From the NCBI RefSeq assembly GCF_003003215.1, contig NZ_PVUF01000002.1:248001-312000 (forward strand): a DNA stretch of 64,000 nt. Reading direction: 5' to 3'. This stretch comes from Tritonibacter scottomollicae (GTDB taxonomy: Bacteria; Pseudomonadota; Alphaproteobacteria; Rhodobacterales; Rhodobacteraceae). The position numbers and the translations under genes were made by a program. How positions within the stretch are numbered: position 1 is the first letter of the stretch; each line of letters opens with the position of its first letter. This document shows, in pieces, positions 37,001-45,806 of this stretch. Under the pieces are notes generated by a model that did no database searches, was not told where the DNA came from, and saw only the letters and a list, made by a program, of their open reading frames with translations.

Positions 37001-39588
37001 TCCGGGTGGTTCTTGTCGCGCAAACGCTGACAGGTTTCAGAAAGGTTCAGCGGAACCGGGGTTCGGTCATCTATGTCCGGCGCCAGCTCCTGCATCAGTG
37101 CGATCAGATCGCCCTCCAGCGCAGAAGCCTGAGCCAGTCTCTGTGCTGAGGAACTGGCAACACCAACGTGGACAAAAACCGTCATCGCAACGTCGTTGCG
37201 CGCGATGCCCAGCATTTCCAGCGTCGACATGGCCTTTGGCAGCGCACCGGGTGATATCCCCGCCACACCGCAAAGCTCATCGGTCGACACGCCTTCGTCA
37301 GCCGGGGCGGAGACCAGATGCGCCACGATGGCCAGAAGCTGGTTGCGATGCGCTAGCGTCAGGTCTGCCCCGGCCAACCGCTGCTTCGCCTCATCCACAG
37401 ACCGCACCCGCAGGGACGACGGGAACACCTGAACCCGGTTCTCTTCCCGCGATACAAGATGCGCTTCCTCCAGCCACGACACAGCGGTCTTGACGCGGGT
37501 GTCGTCCGTGGCGCTGTCGCGCTCGAACTCCTGGTCTTTCTCGGACCGGACGATCTCACCAGAAGTCGCAACGACCTTGCCGGTCTTTTTCGTCCGCTCG
37601 TCGATCCGGCGCAGCGCCTTGAGGATTGCCCCGATTTCATGCCGGGCGAGGCGCGAACTGGCCGTCAGCCGGAATTGCCGTTCCACATCATCAGCCGCGA
37701 ACAACAGGACGCAATGGGCGTCCTCCCGGTCCCGTCCGGCGCGCCCGGCCTCCTGTAGGTAGTTCTCCAAAGACCCTGGGATATCGGCGTGGACGACCAA
37801 GCGGATGTCGGGCTTGTCGATCCCCATCCCGAAGGCGTTGGTCGCGGCAATCACGCGCAGCTCGCCCACCCGGAACTGTTCCTGCACGACCTGCTTGTCG
37901 TCCGCGCTCATCCCGGCATGGAAATGCGCCGCATCCACACCCTGAGACTTCAGGAACTCGGCCACCCGCTCGGTTTCCTTGCGCGAGGAACAATAAACCA
38001 CCGCCCCAGAGCGCCCCTCGGCGGGAAGCAGTGCGTCGAGGACCTTCATCACGTCCGACAATTTGGATGCCTTGTTCGTCGGTCGCACTTCGAACGCCAG
38101 GTTTGTCCGCGAGGCGCCCCCGTCAAGCGGCAGCAGCTCGACCCCGGCCTTCGACTGGAAGTGTTCGATGATATCCGCAACCACCTCGGGCTTTGCGGTC
38201 GCGGTGAGGCAGAGCACAGGCGCGGGTGGTTGATCCCCGGAGAACTCCCTGATGAAGCGGCCGAGATAGCGATAGTCCGGCCGGAAATCATGCCCCCACT
38301 TCGACACGCAGTGCGCCTCGTCAATCGCCCAAAGCCCCACTTCGCGCTGCGCCAGCACGCTACGGATCGAGGTGCTGCGAAGCTGCTCAGGAGAGATGAT
38401 GAGGATCCCGGCGTCGCCCATCCGGACCTTGTCGAGCGCATCCTGACGTTCCGGCATGGACATCATGCCATTGATCGTGACCGAGCAGGAGATACCGGCA
38501 CGCTCCATCCCCTGCACCTGATCCGCCATCAAAGCGACCAGGGGAGAAATCACCACCGTCAGCGCACCGATCTTGTCGAACCGTGACAGCGCCGGCACCT
38601 GGTAGCACAGCGACTTGCCCGTCCCTGTCGGCAGGATCCCCAGTAGGCTGTTGCCAGACATGGCCTCGTCGACGATGCGTTCCTGCAGCGGGCGTCCCTC
38701 CGGGTCCACCGGCTTGGGGCGGAAGCTGGGGAACCCGAACCACCTTTCCAGGGCGCGCACCGGATCGCTCTGCTCGGCGCACCAGGTGCAGGCCGGTTCC
38801 TTGCAGGAGGTGTCCCGCAGGTGCCTGACGATCAGAGATGCCTCGCGGAACTGCGACCTCACCCAGGGAGGCATGACGGAGTCGCCGCCTGCCACCGTAA
38901 TCCAAGAGAGGGCATAGGCCATCGGCCAGCCGTTCTGAGGGCTGCTGAGGCGACGCAGCGTCTGTTCGACACGCAACCCGCACGCTCGCCCGTCGAGCAA
39001 CCGGGTGATCGCGGCAGCAGCCTCGTCATAGCTTGGACAACTCTTGCCGCGCAGATAGGAAAACACCGCATCAAAGCCGCCGGCGCGTTCCATGCGCGTG
39101 GTCAGATAATGGTAGGCAACCAGCGCGTCGGGCGCATCCTCCGCCAGCTTTGCAAAAGCATCCAACTGATTGGCGAGTACCTCGAAAACAAGGCGCGCGT
39201 CCAATTCGGGATCATTCACATGCCCGGTAGCAAGGCGCCCGTCGTGGTAGTGCTTCACGAGGTGGTGGTATGGGTTCCGCGGGAAGGCGAGTGGGTTCAG
39301 CCACAGGGTATCGATTGGTGCCTGAATGATCTGGCCAAGACGGGGCCGTTTCGCGATCAGATGTTCGAGGTCGTGCTTCAGGAAGTTATGACCAATGGGA
39401 TGGGCCACATCACCGACCTGCGCTTCGAGCTGATCGAGGAACTCTTCGGAAATCCCTTCCATCGACTTCAGCACCGGCCGTTCATCACCGCGCACGGCCG
39501 CTATACCAAAGATCTTTGCCTTGGAAGGATCGACCTCGAGATCGATTGACAGGCACCGGGACAAAAGTTGGTTGTGACGCGTTTCCAT
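34021..39588 (-). CDS. Giant fusion: DnaQ-like exonuclease, RecQ helicase and UvrD helicase
   Basis: A protein of about 1855 residues with three enzymes in a row. Residues about 10-165 look like a DEDD 3'-5' exonuclease (SIDLEVD, PIGHNFLKHDLEHL, a final DPELDARLVF). RecQ follows: Walker A LPTGTGKSLCYQ near 326, DEAHCVSKWGHDFRPDYRYL near 426, and FGMGIDKPDIR with EAGRAGRD. A UvrD/Rep helicase starts near 1110: GPGSGKTRVLVHR, VDEYQDIGPEEYQ, VGDDDQNIYAFNG, TAHRAKGLEFDHV and FYVAMTRAQ. The tail ends in an acidic EEDDFDIIDE. The proposed ATG is 39588; a GTG at 39711 would overlap the upstream stop by 4 bp but adds 41 atypical residues. It follows the DUF4011 helicase gene and probably acts with it. 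Confidence 0.85.
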   Translation of the reverse strand: METRHNQLLSRCLSIDLEVDPSKAKIFGIAAVRGDERPVLKSMEGISEEFLDQLEAQVGDVAHPIGHNFLKHDLEHLIAKRPRLGQIIQAPIDTLWLNPLAFPRNPYHHLVKHYHDGRLATGHVNDPELDARLVFEVLANQLDAFAKLAEDAPDALVAYHYLTTRMERAGGFDAVFSYLRGKSCPSYDEAAAAITRLLDGRACGLRVEQTLRRLSSPQNGWPMAYALSWITVAGGDSVMPPWVRSQFREASLIVRHLRDTSCKEPACTWCAEQSDPVRALERWFGFPSFRPKPVDPEGRPLQERIVDEAMSGNSLLGILPTGTGKSLCYQVPALSRFDKIGALTVVISPLVALMADQVQGMERAGISCSVTINGMMSMPERQDALDKVRMGDAGILIISPEQLRSTSIRSVLAQREVGLWAIDEAHCVSKWGHDFRPDYRYLGRFIREFSGDQPPAPVLCLTATAKPEVVADIIEHFQSKAGVELLPLDGGASRTNLAFEVRPTNKASKLSDVMKVLDALLPAEGRSGAVVYCSSRKETERVAEFLKSQGVDAAHFHAGMSADDKQVVQEQFRVGELRVIAATNAFGMGIDKPDIRLVVHADIPGSLENYLQEAGRAGRDREDAHCVLLFAADDVERQFRLTASSRLARHEIGAILKALRRIDERTKKTGKVVATSGEIVRSEKDQEFERDSATDDTRVKTAVSWLEEAHLVSREENRVQVFPSSLRVRSVDEAKQRLAGADLTLAHRNQLLAIVAHLVSAPADEGVSTDELCGVAGISPGALPKAMSTLEMLGIARNDVAMTVFVHVGVASSSAQRLAQASALEGDLIALMQELAPDIDDRTPVPLNLSETCQRLRDKNHPDVRPDAVDRLVRGIAQDGRSQDGGRGNISLRRVSRNTLMVTLVRPWKTVRATANLRWQAAELLLNYLTGRLDKGVRGKDLQVETTVGDLLAQLNQDAILKNSGIGDMTKLMERALMWLHEQGVMTLGKGLTVFRSAMTVYLDPAGGQFTQAHFAPLEDHYGEQTLQTHVMATYAETGLRAMSDASRLSEDYFLLNKEQFMKRWMPGMGREVRRQTTSASWEAIVEKLGNKVQQEIVTDDRDRTNVLVLAGPGSGKTRVLVHRIAYLLRMKREDPRGILVLAYNRHAAAEIRVRLRSLVGDDAIGVTVSTCHALAMKLVGASFVGQRAETEDFDGIVMEAVRQLEGEGLSKSEAEAQRETLIQGYRWILVDEYQDIGPEEYQLISAVAGRSLEDADLKLSLFAVGDDDQNIYAFNGASVGFIRQFEEDYKARPAFLVENYRSTDHIIAAANAVISAAPDRMKVDHEIRINADRRRDPEGGVLAKVDGVGQGRVQLLNVPSGDVPQAIAAVDEMVRLSKLDPEWSWARTAIISRDWKRLGAVRTYAEKQGIMVEMANQDLPNIWRLRETQALVASLGRRQGELLGVADIIELLNEQSGNKWVDLLAEGIAELARELKTKTMPVPDIVEWLAEWSRETRGEQRGLLLLTAHRAKGLEFDHVAILDGGWDRASKNEDRDAPRRLFYVAMTRAQKGLIVMASGEHAFLKPGTPCVVERQVEPHFPAGGLPSRVYHLPNLKHADLSYAGRQGDRHEVHSAIQECRVGDPLHLDRRASNWELLDRHGRLVGRMSKSWEHPTGQILLSGAVGAVVQWRKSDGDEKYAHYARRDAWETVLPELVFAPPGQVPSAATLPDTAVESVVSRANPAGCTEIRGGQLAKAVTPDDADALASLAQRIYNKSRSWGEFIDSFKERGLEVAPKGGGLVLKDGTDGRELCKMSALGFSYKEMVQGFEEGFPGHPSPSMADYALGKKRAGAPKLQRRSKPSSEEDDFDIIDE

Positions 39589-39707
39589 AGACTTATGAGT
39601 AACGATGAGAACGCGCCGAACAAAGCCCCTTAATTTTGCGGTGGGGCCCGAACAGGATGACGCGCCTGATGCGGCGGGCAGTGGCGCGACCGCCCTACCG
39701 CTCATCC

Positions 39708-42700
39708 TCACTCACTGGCAGTGGATCGCCATCCCAGGCACTCCGACAGGTATGAACGCGCGTCGGCCGACAATCTGGCAATACCGGCGTGGCGCGCCAG
39801 ATCGAGAACGGGATCCTCGCTCCTGCTCAGCTCGGACACATGGCGATCATAAAGCTCCGCGATCTCCGTGCGGGAAATATCCCGGATGGAGCGATCCAGT
39901 CCCGACCGGAAATCGACCCGGTCGGCTTTCGTTCCTACCGCCCAAAGGAAATCGACCCCATTCTCGGGATGCAGCTCAACCTGGCCAAGCCCCCTGGAGA
40001 TCTGCTCCGAGATCCGCCTCCCCGTCCGTTGCCAGCCATGCAGTCCGGAGACCCGCTTGCCCAGCAAGGCTATCGGCATGGGCCCTTCGCGCTCGACCAC
40101 GCCCGCGATCAGGCGCTCAAGGACGGGAATGTAGTCCGCATCGTAGAACCTTTCGGGATCGGGGCTGGCTTCACTCGAACCAGTTTCTCCGACCTCCGGC
40201 CTGGCAGCTGACGGCGCTGCACGGGCAAACTGTGCCTCCTGCCGGACAGGCTCTGACGGTGCGATGTCTCCTTCAACGCCAACCTCCGCGACCGGCAGCT
40301 CGACCTCAGCGGCCTCTGCTTCCTCGGCCTCATGTGAGACCTCGATCTCATCGGCATCTTCGGCGAGCATGGCGTCGCGTACCGCGTCTTCTTCGGCCCG
40401 CTTGGCGCGATCCGCCTCGAGGTGCTCCGACAGCGCAGTGTGGATGCGTTCGGCCACAGCCGCAGGATTGCGGAACCAGTCGGTCGACCAGATCCGGAAG
40501 ATCGTCCAGCCAAGGTTTTCGAGCACCGCTTGCCGCACCTTGTCCCGGTCCCGCGCCGTGGCGGAGCCGTGATAAGTCGCCCCGTCACACTCGATCCCGG
40601 CAAGGTAGACGCCCGCGTGATCCGGATGCACGACGCCCAGGTCGATGCGGAAGCCCGACACCCCGATCTGCGGACGCAGCTCCCAGCCCTTCGCCTCGAT
40701 GGCTGCCTTTATCGCTGCCTCAAAGACGTTTTCGACCGGCCCAAGCGACCCATCGTCCTGCGCCGGAAGCGCCACGGGACCACGTGCTGCAAAATCGAGG
40801 AAGCCCTTCAGGTGCTTCACCCCGATGGCCTTGGTGCGTGTCAGGTCGATCTGATCGGCCCTGATCGAAGCAAATACGTGCAACTCCGCCCGAGCGCGCG
40901 TCACCGCCACGTTCAGGCGCTTCTCGCCGCCGTCTCCGTTGAGAGCACCGAAGGCCATCGAAAGCTTGCCTGCGTGGTCAGGGCCGAAGGTGATCGAGAA
41001 CAGCATCACGTCCCGCTCGTCCCCCTGAATGTTCTCAAGGTTCTTGACGATGACCGGCTCTTCCCGCGCATCCTCGAAGAACCATTCCAGATCCGGATTC
41101 TTCCGCCGCTCCTCGTCCAGCAGGTCGAGGATCAGCCCCTGCTGCTCGGCGTTGAAGGTGATGACACCAAGTGTCAGCCGCTCATTTTCAGGCCAAGTCA
41201 GCCATTCGTTCAGGCGGCGCACCGTCATGCGCACGATGGAGCGGGCTTCGGCCTCGTTGGTCCGGCCCTGGCCCCGGGCATAGACGCCATCGACCTGATG
41301 CAGGCTCACCGCTTCCGACGCCGTTGCCGGTGACGGGAAGGTCACCAGCCGACCGCCGTAGTAATGCCAGTTGGAGAAGGCGATGAGCGCCTCGTCCCGG
41401 CTGCGATAGTGCCAATCGAGCTGCTGCGTCGGGATGCCTGCCGCGGCGACCTCATCCAGAATGGACGCCAGATCCCGCTCTGCCTCGGGCAGTTCGTCCT
41501 CACCGGCGTCGCTGCGTCCGAAGAAGTTCGTCGGGGGAAGTTGCTTCGGGTCGCCGACGATGATCGCCTGCTTGCCCCGCGCGATCGCACCAATCGCGTC
41601 CCAGGTGGTGATCTGGGACGCCTCGTCGAAGATCACCACGTCGAAAGCCGCCTGCCCCGCAGGGAGATACTGCGCCACCGAAAGCGGGGACATCAATACG
41701 CAGGGGGCCAGCTTGGTGAAGGCGTCGGGCATTTCCGAGATCAGCTCCCGGATCGGCATGCTGGGCCGCTGAAGCCCAAGCTGATGCCGCAGCGTGCCAA
41801 GTTCAGAACGGCGCGCGACGGCATCCTGGGCTGGCAAGCCATGCTGAATGCGAGACAGGACCTGCCCGGCTGCCATCTCCGTTGCGCGGTCATCCAATTC
41901 CCGGAAGCGCTTGATCGCGTCCTCGTGCGACCAATGGGAGAAGCCGCGCAATTCTGGCTGCGCATCCATGGCCTGCGGCAACCACCAGGCCGCATAGGCC
42001 GAGGCGAAGGCTGCATCGACATCGCCCTCGATCCGGCCTTCTTCGACTGCATGGACGAGGGCCTCAAGCCCTGCGCCACTGGCTTGTGTGCGGACTTCGA
42101 CCCACCGGGTCCAATCCTGCAGGTGCTCCTTGTTGTCCTGGACGGCCTGCAGAGATGCGAGCAGGTCCGACAGCGCCATTTCCTCCGGCGAGGTATGCGC
42201 CGTCTGCGCGAAGGCCCCGGCATGCTCCTGCCAGCTTTCATGTTTGCGATGGAAGAGCGTGATCGCGTTCCGCAGGTCACCGCCGTTCCGCTCGGCAAGA
42301 TTCTGGCGGGCCAGATCCCAACGGTCCGGATCGGCGACCGCGGGCGCGATCTCGGCGAATACCGTCTTCATCGCCCGCGCCTGATCCATCCAGTCAGAAA
42401 GACGTACCGGATCCGTTTCCACGCCCTTGACCACCGGACACCCGGTGAGCGGAGTTGCCTCGACCTCGGCTCGAGCGCGCTTGGCGTCTGCCAGCGCGAC
42501 GATATCGGATTGGGGATCGGCCTTTCCGCCCTCAGCATAGGTCTGCAAGAGCTTGCGCACCGAGGATTTGGCAAAGATCGAGAACGGCCACATCTTCGTC
42601 TGTGCGAGTCGCCAGTTGGCATCAAGCTGATCCAGCGGAATGCTTTCCAGCCGCGCCATCGGATAGCTCGCAGAGGTTCGACCGGCTGCGGCGGTGTAGG

Positions 42701-45560
42701 CGGCAAGCTTGTCCGTCAGCATCTCTGCCTGCGCCTGCATCTCGACGACATCCCGCGTCAGCGACCAGCTTACATCCTCGCCAGTCTCGGGGATCGACGC
42801 GAGGCGCGCCAGCGGCGCGACCTCGGAAGCCTCCCCCGCGCCCGCCCAGGTCAGCCCGGCATGGCGCGCGAGCGCCTCGGCGGCCTCTGCCAGTTCACGG
42901 GTGGCCGTGCCCAGCTTCGCGCCTCGTTCTAGGAGTTCCGCCTGCCAGCCAAAGGACCACTCCTCCGCCTGGACCAGCGGCAGCGGTTTACGGCCCGCAA
43001 TGATCTCCTCGCATCGGCCAAGGGCTTTGGCCAACTTCCGCAGGTGCATGTAGCTTTCCGCATCATGCGCATCTTTGTTCGCGAAGGTCAGACTGAACGG
43101 CTGCTCGTGACTGGCAGCCATCCCGATCGCCTGGAAGACGCTGAAGCCTTGCGTCCCCTTCTTGTGCAACGCCGTGACGTAGGCGTTCAGCTGTTCGCGG
43201 GTGACCGTCAGGTCATCCGTCACCTTTATCCACTCACCCCTCGTGCCGATCACTGCCCGCGCCCAGCTGCGGCCCAGCTGAGACAGCACCGATTTCCGGT
43301 CGGCCTTGTTGGAGTGCAGCTCCAGCACAGCATCGCCAAGCCCATGCGACGCAAGCCGCCGCTGCACCACGTCCAGCGCCGCCGACTTCTCGGCCACGAA
43401 GAGAACCGTCTTCTGCATGGCGAGGCATTGCGAGATGATATTGGCGATGGTCTGGCTCTTGCCGGTGCCCGGCGGCCCGATCAGAACGAAGTCATGCCCC
43501 TCCTGCGCGGCCAGGACGGCAGCGAGTTGGGAGGAGTCAGCGGGTAGCGGTGTGAAGAGGTCGCGCGGCGCCAGCCTGCGGTCCACGTCGACCGCGACCG
43601 GCAGCCCCGGCGTCCCTTCGGCCAGGAAAGGCTCGGTCGGGTTGTCCACCAGATGCTTGACCAGCGCGCTCTCGCGCAGGCTGTCGGTCCGCTCTACAAG
43701 GTCCTTCCACATCAGGAACTTTGCAAAGGAGAAGGTCGAAAGCGCCAGCTCCTCTACCACCTCGAAACCGGCAACATCACGCACCTTGCGGCGCATGATC
43801 TCGAAGATGCGTGGCAGGTCGAAACCGCTGTCATCCCGCGGCAGATCACCCTCCAGCTCGGGCACCTTCAAATCAAAGTCCCGCTTGAGAAACTCCAGCA
43901 GCGTGGTGTTGAAGCGCACGTCGTCCTCGTGATGCTCGATCACGAACTCCGACTGCGCGGACTTGCGGGAGATCTTCACCGGCACCAGCAGCAGCGGCGC
44001 CCGGTAGCTGCGCGTGTCCCCTTCGGACTTCTTCCAGCGCAGGAAGCCAGCCGCCAGGAACAGGGTGTTCGTGCCGCCTTCCTGCATGTCGCTTTTGGCG
44101 CGCCGGTGCAGCTCGAGCAGCCGGCGCTCGCTTTCCTTGCGGGTCAGCGGGACCGCAATCTGGCCCTTTGCGAAGGCATCCTTCGCGACTTCCTCAAGAA
44201 GCTTGGGTTCTTCCTTCGCCAGAAGGTCGCGCGTGCCGACCGGATCCTCGTCCTTCAACGCCAGCGCGCGGAACTTCTTGCCGTCGGCCAACTGATCCTC
44301 CAGTGCCGAGACATCAGGGCACAGGAAGGGGAGCGTCTGCTTGCTGTCCTTGAAGTTCAGCAGCCGGTTGCGCAGCGACAGGTCCAGAAGCTTGCGTTGC
44401 CAGCGAGAGATCCGGTCCGCTGGCGTCGAGGCTTCATCCTCGATCAGTTCGCCGGGCAGCAGGCCCAGATCCAGCGGGCGCGGCAGGGCTGCCGGACTTG
44501 CAGCGACGTCTTCCGCCTCGGCCTCCAACTCGGAGCGATGGCTGGCGAGCGGGCGAATCCGGGCCGCCCGGGCACGCCGGATGTCGACTGCCATGACAAA
44601 GCTGTGCTCATTGCGCTCGGAGGTCAGCTCGCGCGCCGTATCAACCGCCTGCTCGAACCCGACGCTGGGTTTCTTCGTCAGCAAGGTGGTCTCCATGACC
44701 ACGAACTCGCGCGCATCGATGGCCTTCCGGACCGTCATCACGTCGGGCTCGCTGATGGTCCCGAAATCCCGCTCCGTGAGCCAGACCCCGGTCCAGGCAT
44801 GCCCGTCGGAGAAGAGCACGACGGGGTTGAGACCAGCGGCTTCGAAGCAGCCGGCCAGCAGAAGAGCACTATCCAGACAGGTGGCCAGTCCTTCAGACTT
44901 GATGCGGCCGGGGTCGCGCACCTTCTGGCCGCGCAACTCGAAACTCGCCGGAGGTACCGCGTAGGTAAGCCCCATGCCGGTCGCGGCCGACCAGATCGCC
45001 CCGGCCAGCATCCATGTACGGGACGGGTCGCGGGTCTGGTAGCCATCCATGGCACCGCTCTGTCCGGCCCCCTCCAGTAGCCGGCTGGCCTCCTTGAGGA
45101 CACCAGCGACAACCGAGTCATTGGGAGAGACGAAGGCCGCAAGCAGATGCGCCATGTCGCCGACACCACCCCACTCGTCTCGGGCCAGCATCTCGATCGG
45201 GCGCTGCTCCTGCAGCAGCTCCGTCTCGCCGTGCTTGACGACGAACTGCAGCTCTCCCCACTCTGCCTCATTGAGACCGCCGAGGATCACCGTATCCAGA
45301 GGCGTTTCCAGGTCGCGCAGCTCTTGTCGTTGCCCCGGCGCCAGTCGATCCACCGTCCAGTTCTTCGGGCGGATCAGACCGGGACTGCAAGTCAGTTCGA
45401 GAGTGATATTCTCCAGCGGCTCATCTGAAAGGTTCTCCAACACGACACTTTTCAGAACCGAGACACCGTTCTGGGACGATGCAAAGTTTACTTTATGAGC
45501 GACGGACAACTCCAGAACGAGCTGGTCACGCGCCTCTTCCCCAAAAGTATCAAACGACAT
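39708..45560 (-). CDS. DUF4011-helicase-Vsr-DUF3320 protein with N-terminal transglutaminase-like domain
   Basis: About 1950 residues. A transglutaminase-like region lies near residues 220-260 (GLATCLDSALLLAGC and SDGHAWTGVWL supply the Cys and His). Next is DUF4011 (RWQRKLLDLSLRNRLLNFKD, about 387), then a superfamily 1 helicase with Walker A GPPGTGKSQTIANI (about 697), VVIFDEASQIT (about 1312) and RLNVAVTRARAELHVF. A Vsr/MTES-type nuclease follows (FRIDLGVVHPDHAGVYLAGI with ECDG and FRIWSTDWF, about 1660), an acidic spacer, and DUF3320 at the end. This architecture is known as a single-gene phage-defence protein in large-scale screens (DUF4011-helicase-Vsr). ATG 45560 follows AGGGGCAGGTAG; GTG 45599 is an alternative. 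Role in defence is inferred from family. Confidence 0.85.
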   Translation of the reverse strand: MSFDTFGEEARDQLVLELSVAHKVNFASSQNGVSVLKSVVLENLSDEPLENITLELTCSPGLIRPKNWTVDRLAPGQRQELRDLETPLDTVILGGLNEAEWGELQFVVKHGETELLQEQRPIEMLARDEWGGVGDMAHLLAAFVSPNDSVVAGVLKEASRLLEGAGQSGAMDGYQTRDPSRTWMLAGAIWSAATGMGLTYAVPPASFELRGQKVRDPGRIKSEGLATCLDSALLLAGCFEAAGLNPVVLFSDGHAWTGVWLTERDFGTISEPDVMTVRKAIDAREFVVMETTLLTKKPSVGFEQAVDTARELTSERNEHSFVMAVDIRRARAARIRPLASHRSELEAEAEDVAASPAALPRPLDLGLLPGELIEDEASTPADRISRWQRKLLDLSLRNRLLNFKDSKQTLPFLCPDVSALEDQLADGKKFRALALKDEDPVGTRDLLAKEEPKLLEEVAKDAFAKGQIAVPLTRKESERRLLELHRRAKSDMQEGGTNTLFLAAGFLRWKKSEGDTRSYRAPLLLVPVKISRKSAQSEFVIEHHEDDVRFNTTLLEFLKRDFDLKVPELEGDLPRDDSGFDLPRIFEIMRRKVRDVAGFEVVEELALSTFSFAKFLMWKDLVERTDSLRESALVKHLVDNPTEPFLAEGTPGLPVAVDVDRRLAPRDLFTPLPADSSQLAAVLAAQEGHDFVLIGPPGTGKSQTIANIISQCLAMQKTVLFVAEKSAALDVVQRRLASHGLGDAVLELHSNKADRKSVLSQLGRSWARAVIGTRGEWIKVTDDLTVTREQLNAYVTALHKKGTQGFSVFQAIGMAASHEQPFSLTFANKDAHDAESYMHLRKLAKALGRCEEIIAGRKPLPLVQAEEWSFGWQAELLERGAKLGTATRELAEAAEALARHAGLTWAGAGEASEVAPLARLASIPETGEDVSWSLTRDVVEMQAQAEMLTDKLAAYTAAAGRTSASYPMARLESIPLDQLDANWRLAQTKMWPFSIFAKSSVRKLLQTYAEGGKADPQSDIVALADAKRARAEVEATPLTGCPVVKGVETDPVRLSDWMDQARAMKTVFAEIAPAVADPDRWDLARQNLAERNGGDLRNAITLFHRKHESWQEHAGAFAQTAHTSPEEMALSDLLASLQAVQDNKEHLQDWTRWVEVRTQASGAGLEALVHAVEEGRIEGDVDAAFASAYAAWWLPQAMDAQPELRGFSHWSHEDAIKRFRELDDRATEMAAGQVLSRIQHGLPAQDAVARRSELGTLRHQLGLQRPSMPIRELISEMPDAFTKLAPCVLMSPLSVAQYLPAGQAAFDVVIFDEASQITTWDAIGAIARGKQAIIVGDPKQLPPTNFFGRSDAGEDELPEAERDLASILDEVAAAGIPTQQLDWHYRSRDEALIAFSNWHYYGGRLVTFPSPATASEAVSLHQVDGVYARGQGRTNEAEARSIVRMTVRRLNEWLTWPENERLTLGVITFNAEQQGLILDLLDEERRKNPDLEWFFEDAREEPVIVKNLENIQGDERDVMLFSITFGPDHAGKLSMAFGALNGDGGEKRLNVAVTRARAELHVFASIRADQIDLTRTKAIGVKHLKGFLDFAARGPVALPAQDDGSLGPVENVFEAAIKAAIEAKGWELRPQIGVSGFRIDLGVVHPDHAGVYLAGIECDGATYHGSATARDRDKVRQAVLENLGWTIFRIWSTDWFRNPAAVAERIHTALSEHLEADRAKRAEEDAVRDAMLAEDADEIEVSHEAEEAEAAEVELPVAEVGVEGDIAPSEPVRQEAQFARAAPSAARPEVGETGSSEASPDPERFYDADYIPVLERLIAGVVEREGPMPIALLGKRVSGLHGWQRTGRRISEQISRGLGQVELHPENGVDFLWAVGTKADRVDFRSGLDRSIRDISRTEIAELYDRHVSELSRSEDPVLDLARHAGIARLSADARSYLSECLGWRSTASE

Positions 45561-45806
45561 TCTTGCGCTACCTGCCCCTTTAATCCCCAAGCCAGTCACT
45601 CATACGAGAATGTGTCTGTCAATTGCACCGTCGTTTCACCAAAGAATTGAAAAGCGTGCCTATGCTCCCGCGATCTGGCGAAGTTGCGGCAGGAAGTTTC
45701 AGGCGCTCAGCCCCCGGAAGTTTCAGATTGTCAGGTCAGAACCAACAGAATTTGGAGCATATCTTATCCCTCATACCCACTAGAAGAATCTGGAAGACGC
45801 CCACGC

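Noticed and set aside
39605-40864. 419-codon open frame on the plus strand
   Set aside because: Antisense to the end of the DUF4011 helicase gene; the translation is a low-complexity R/P-rich string.
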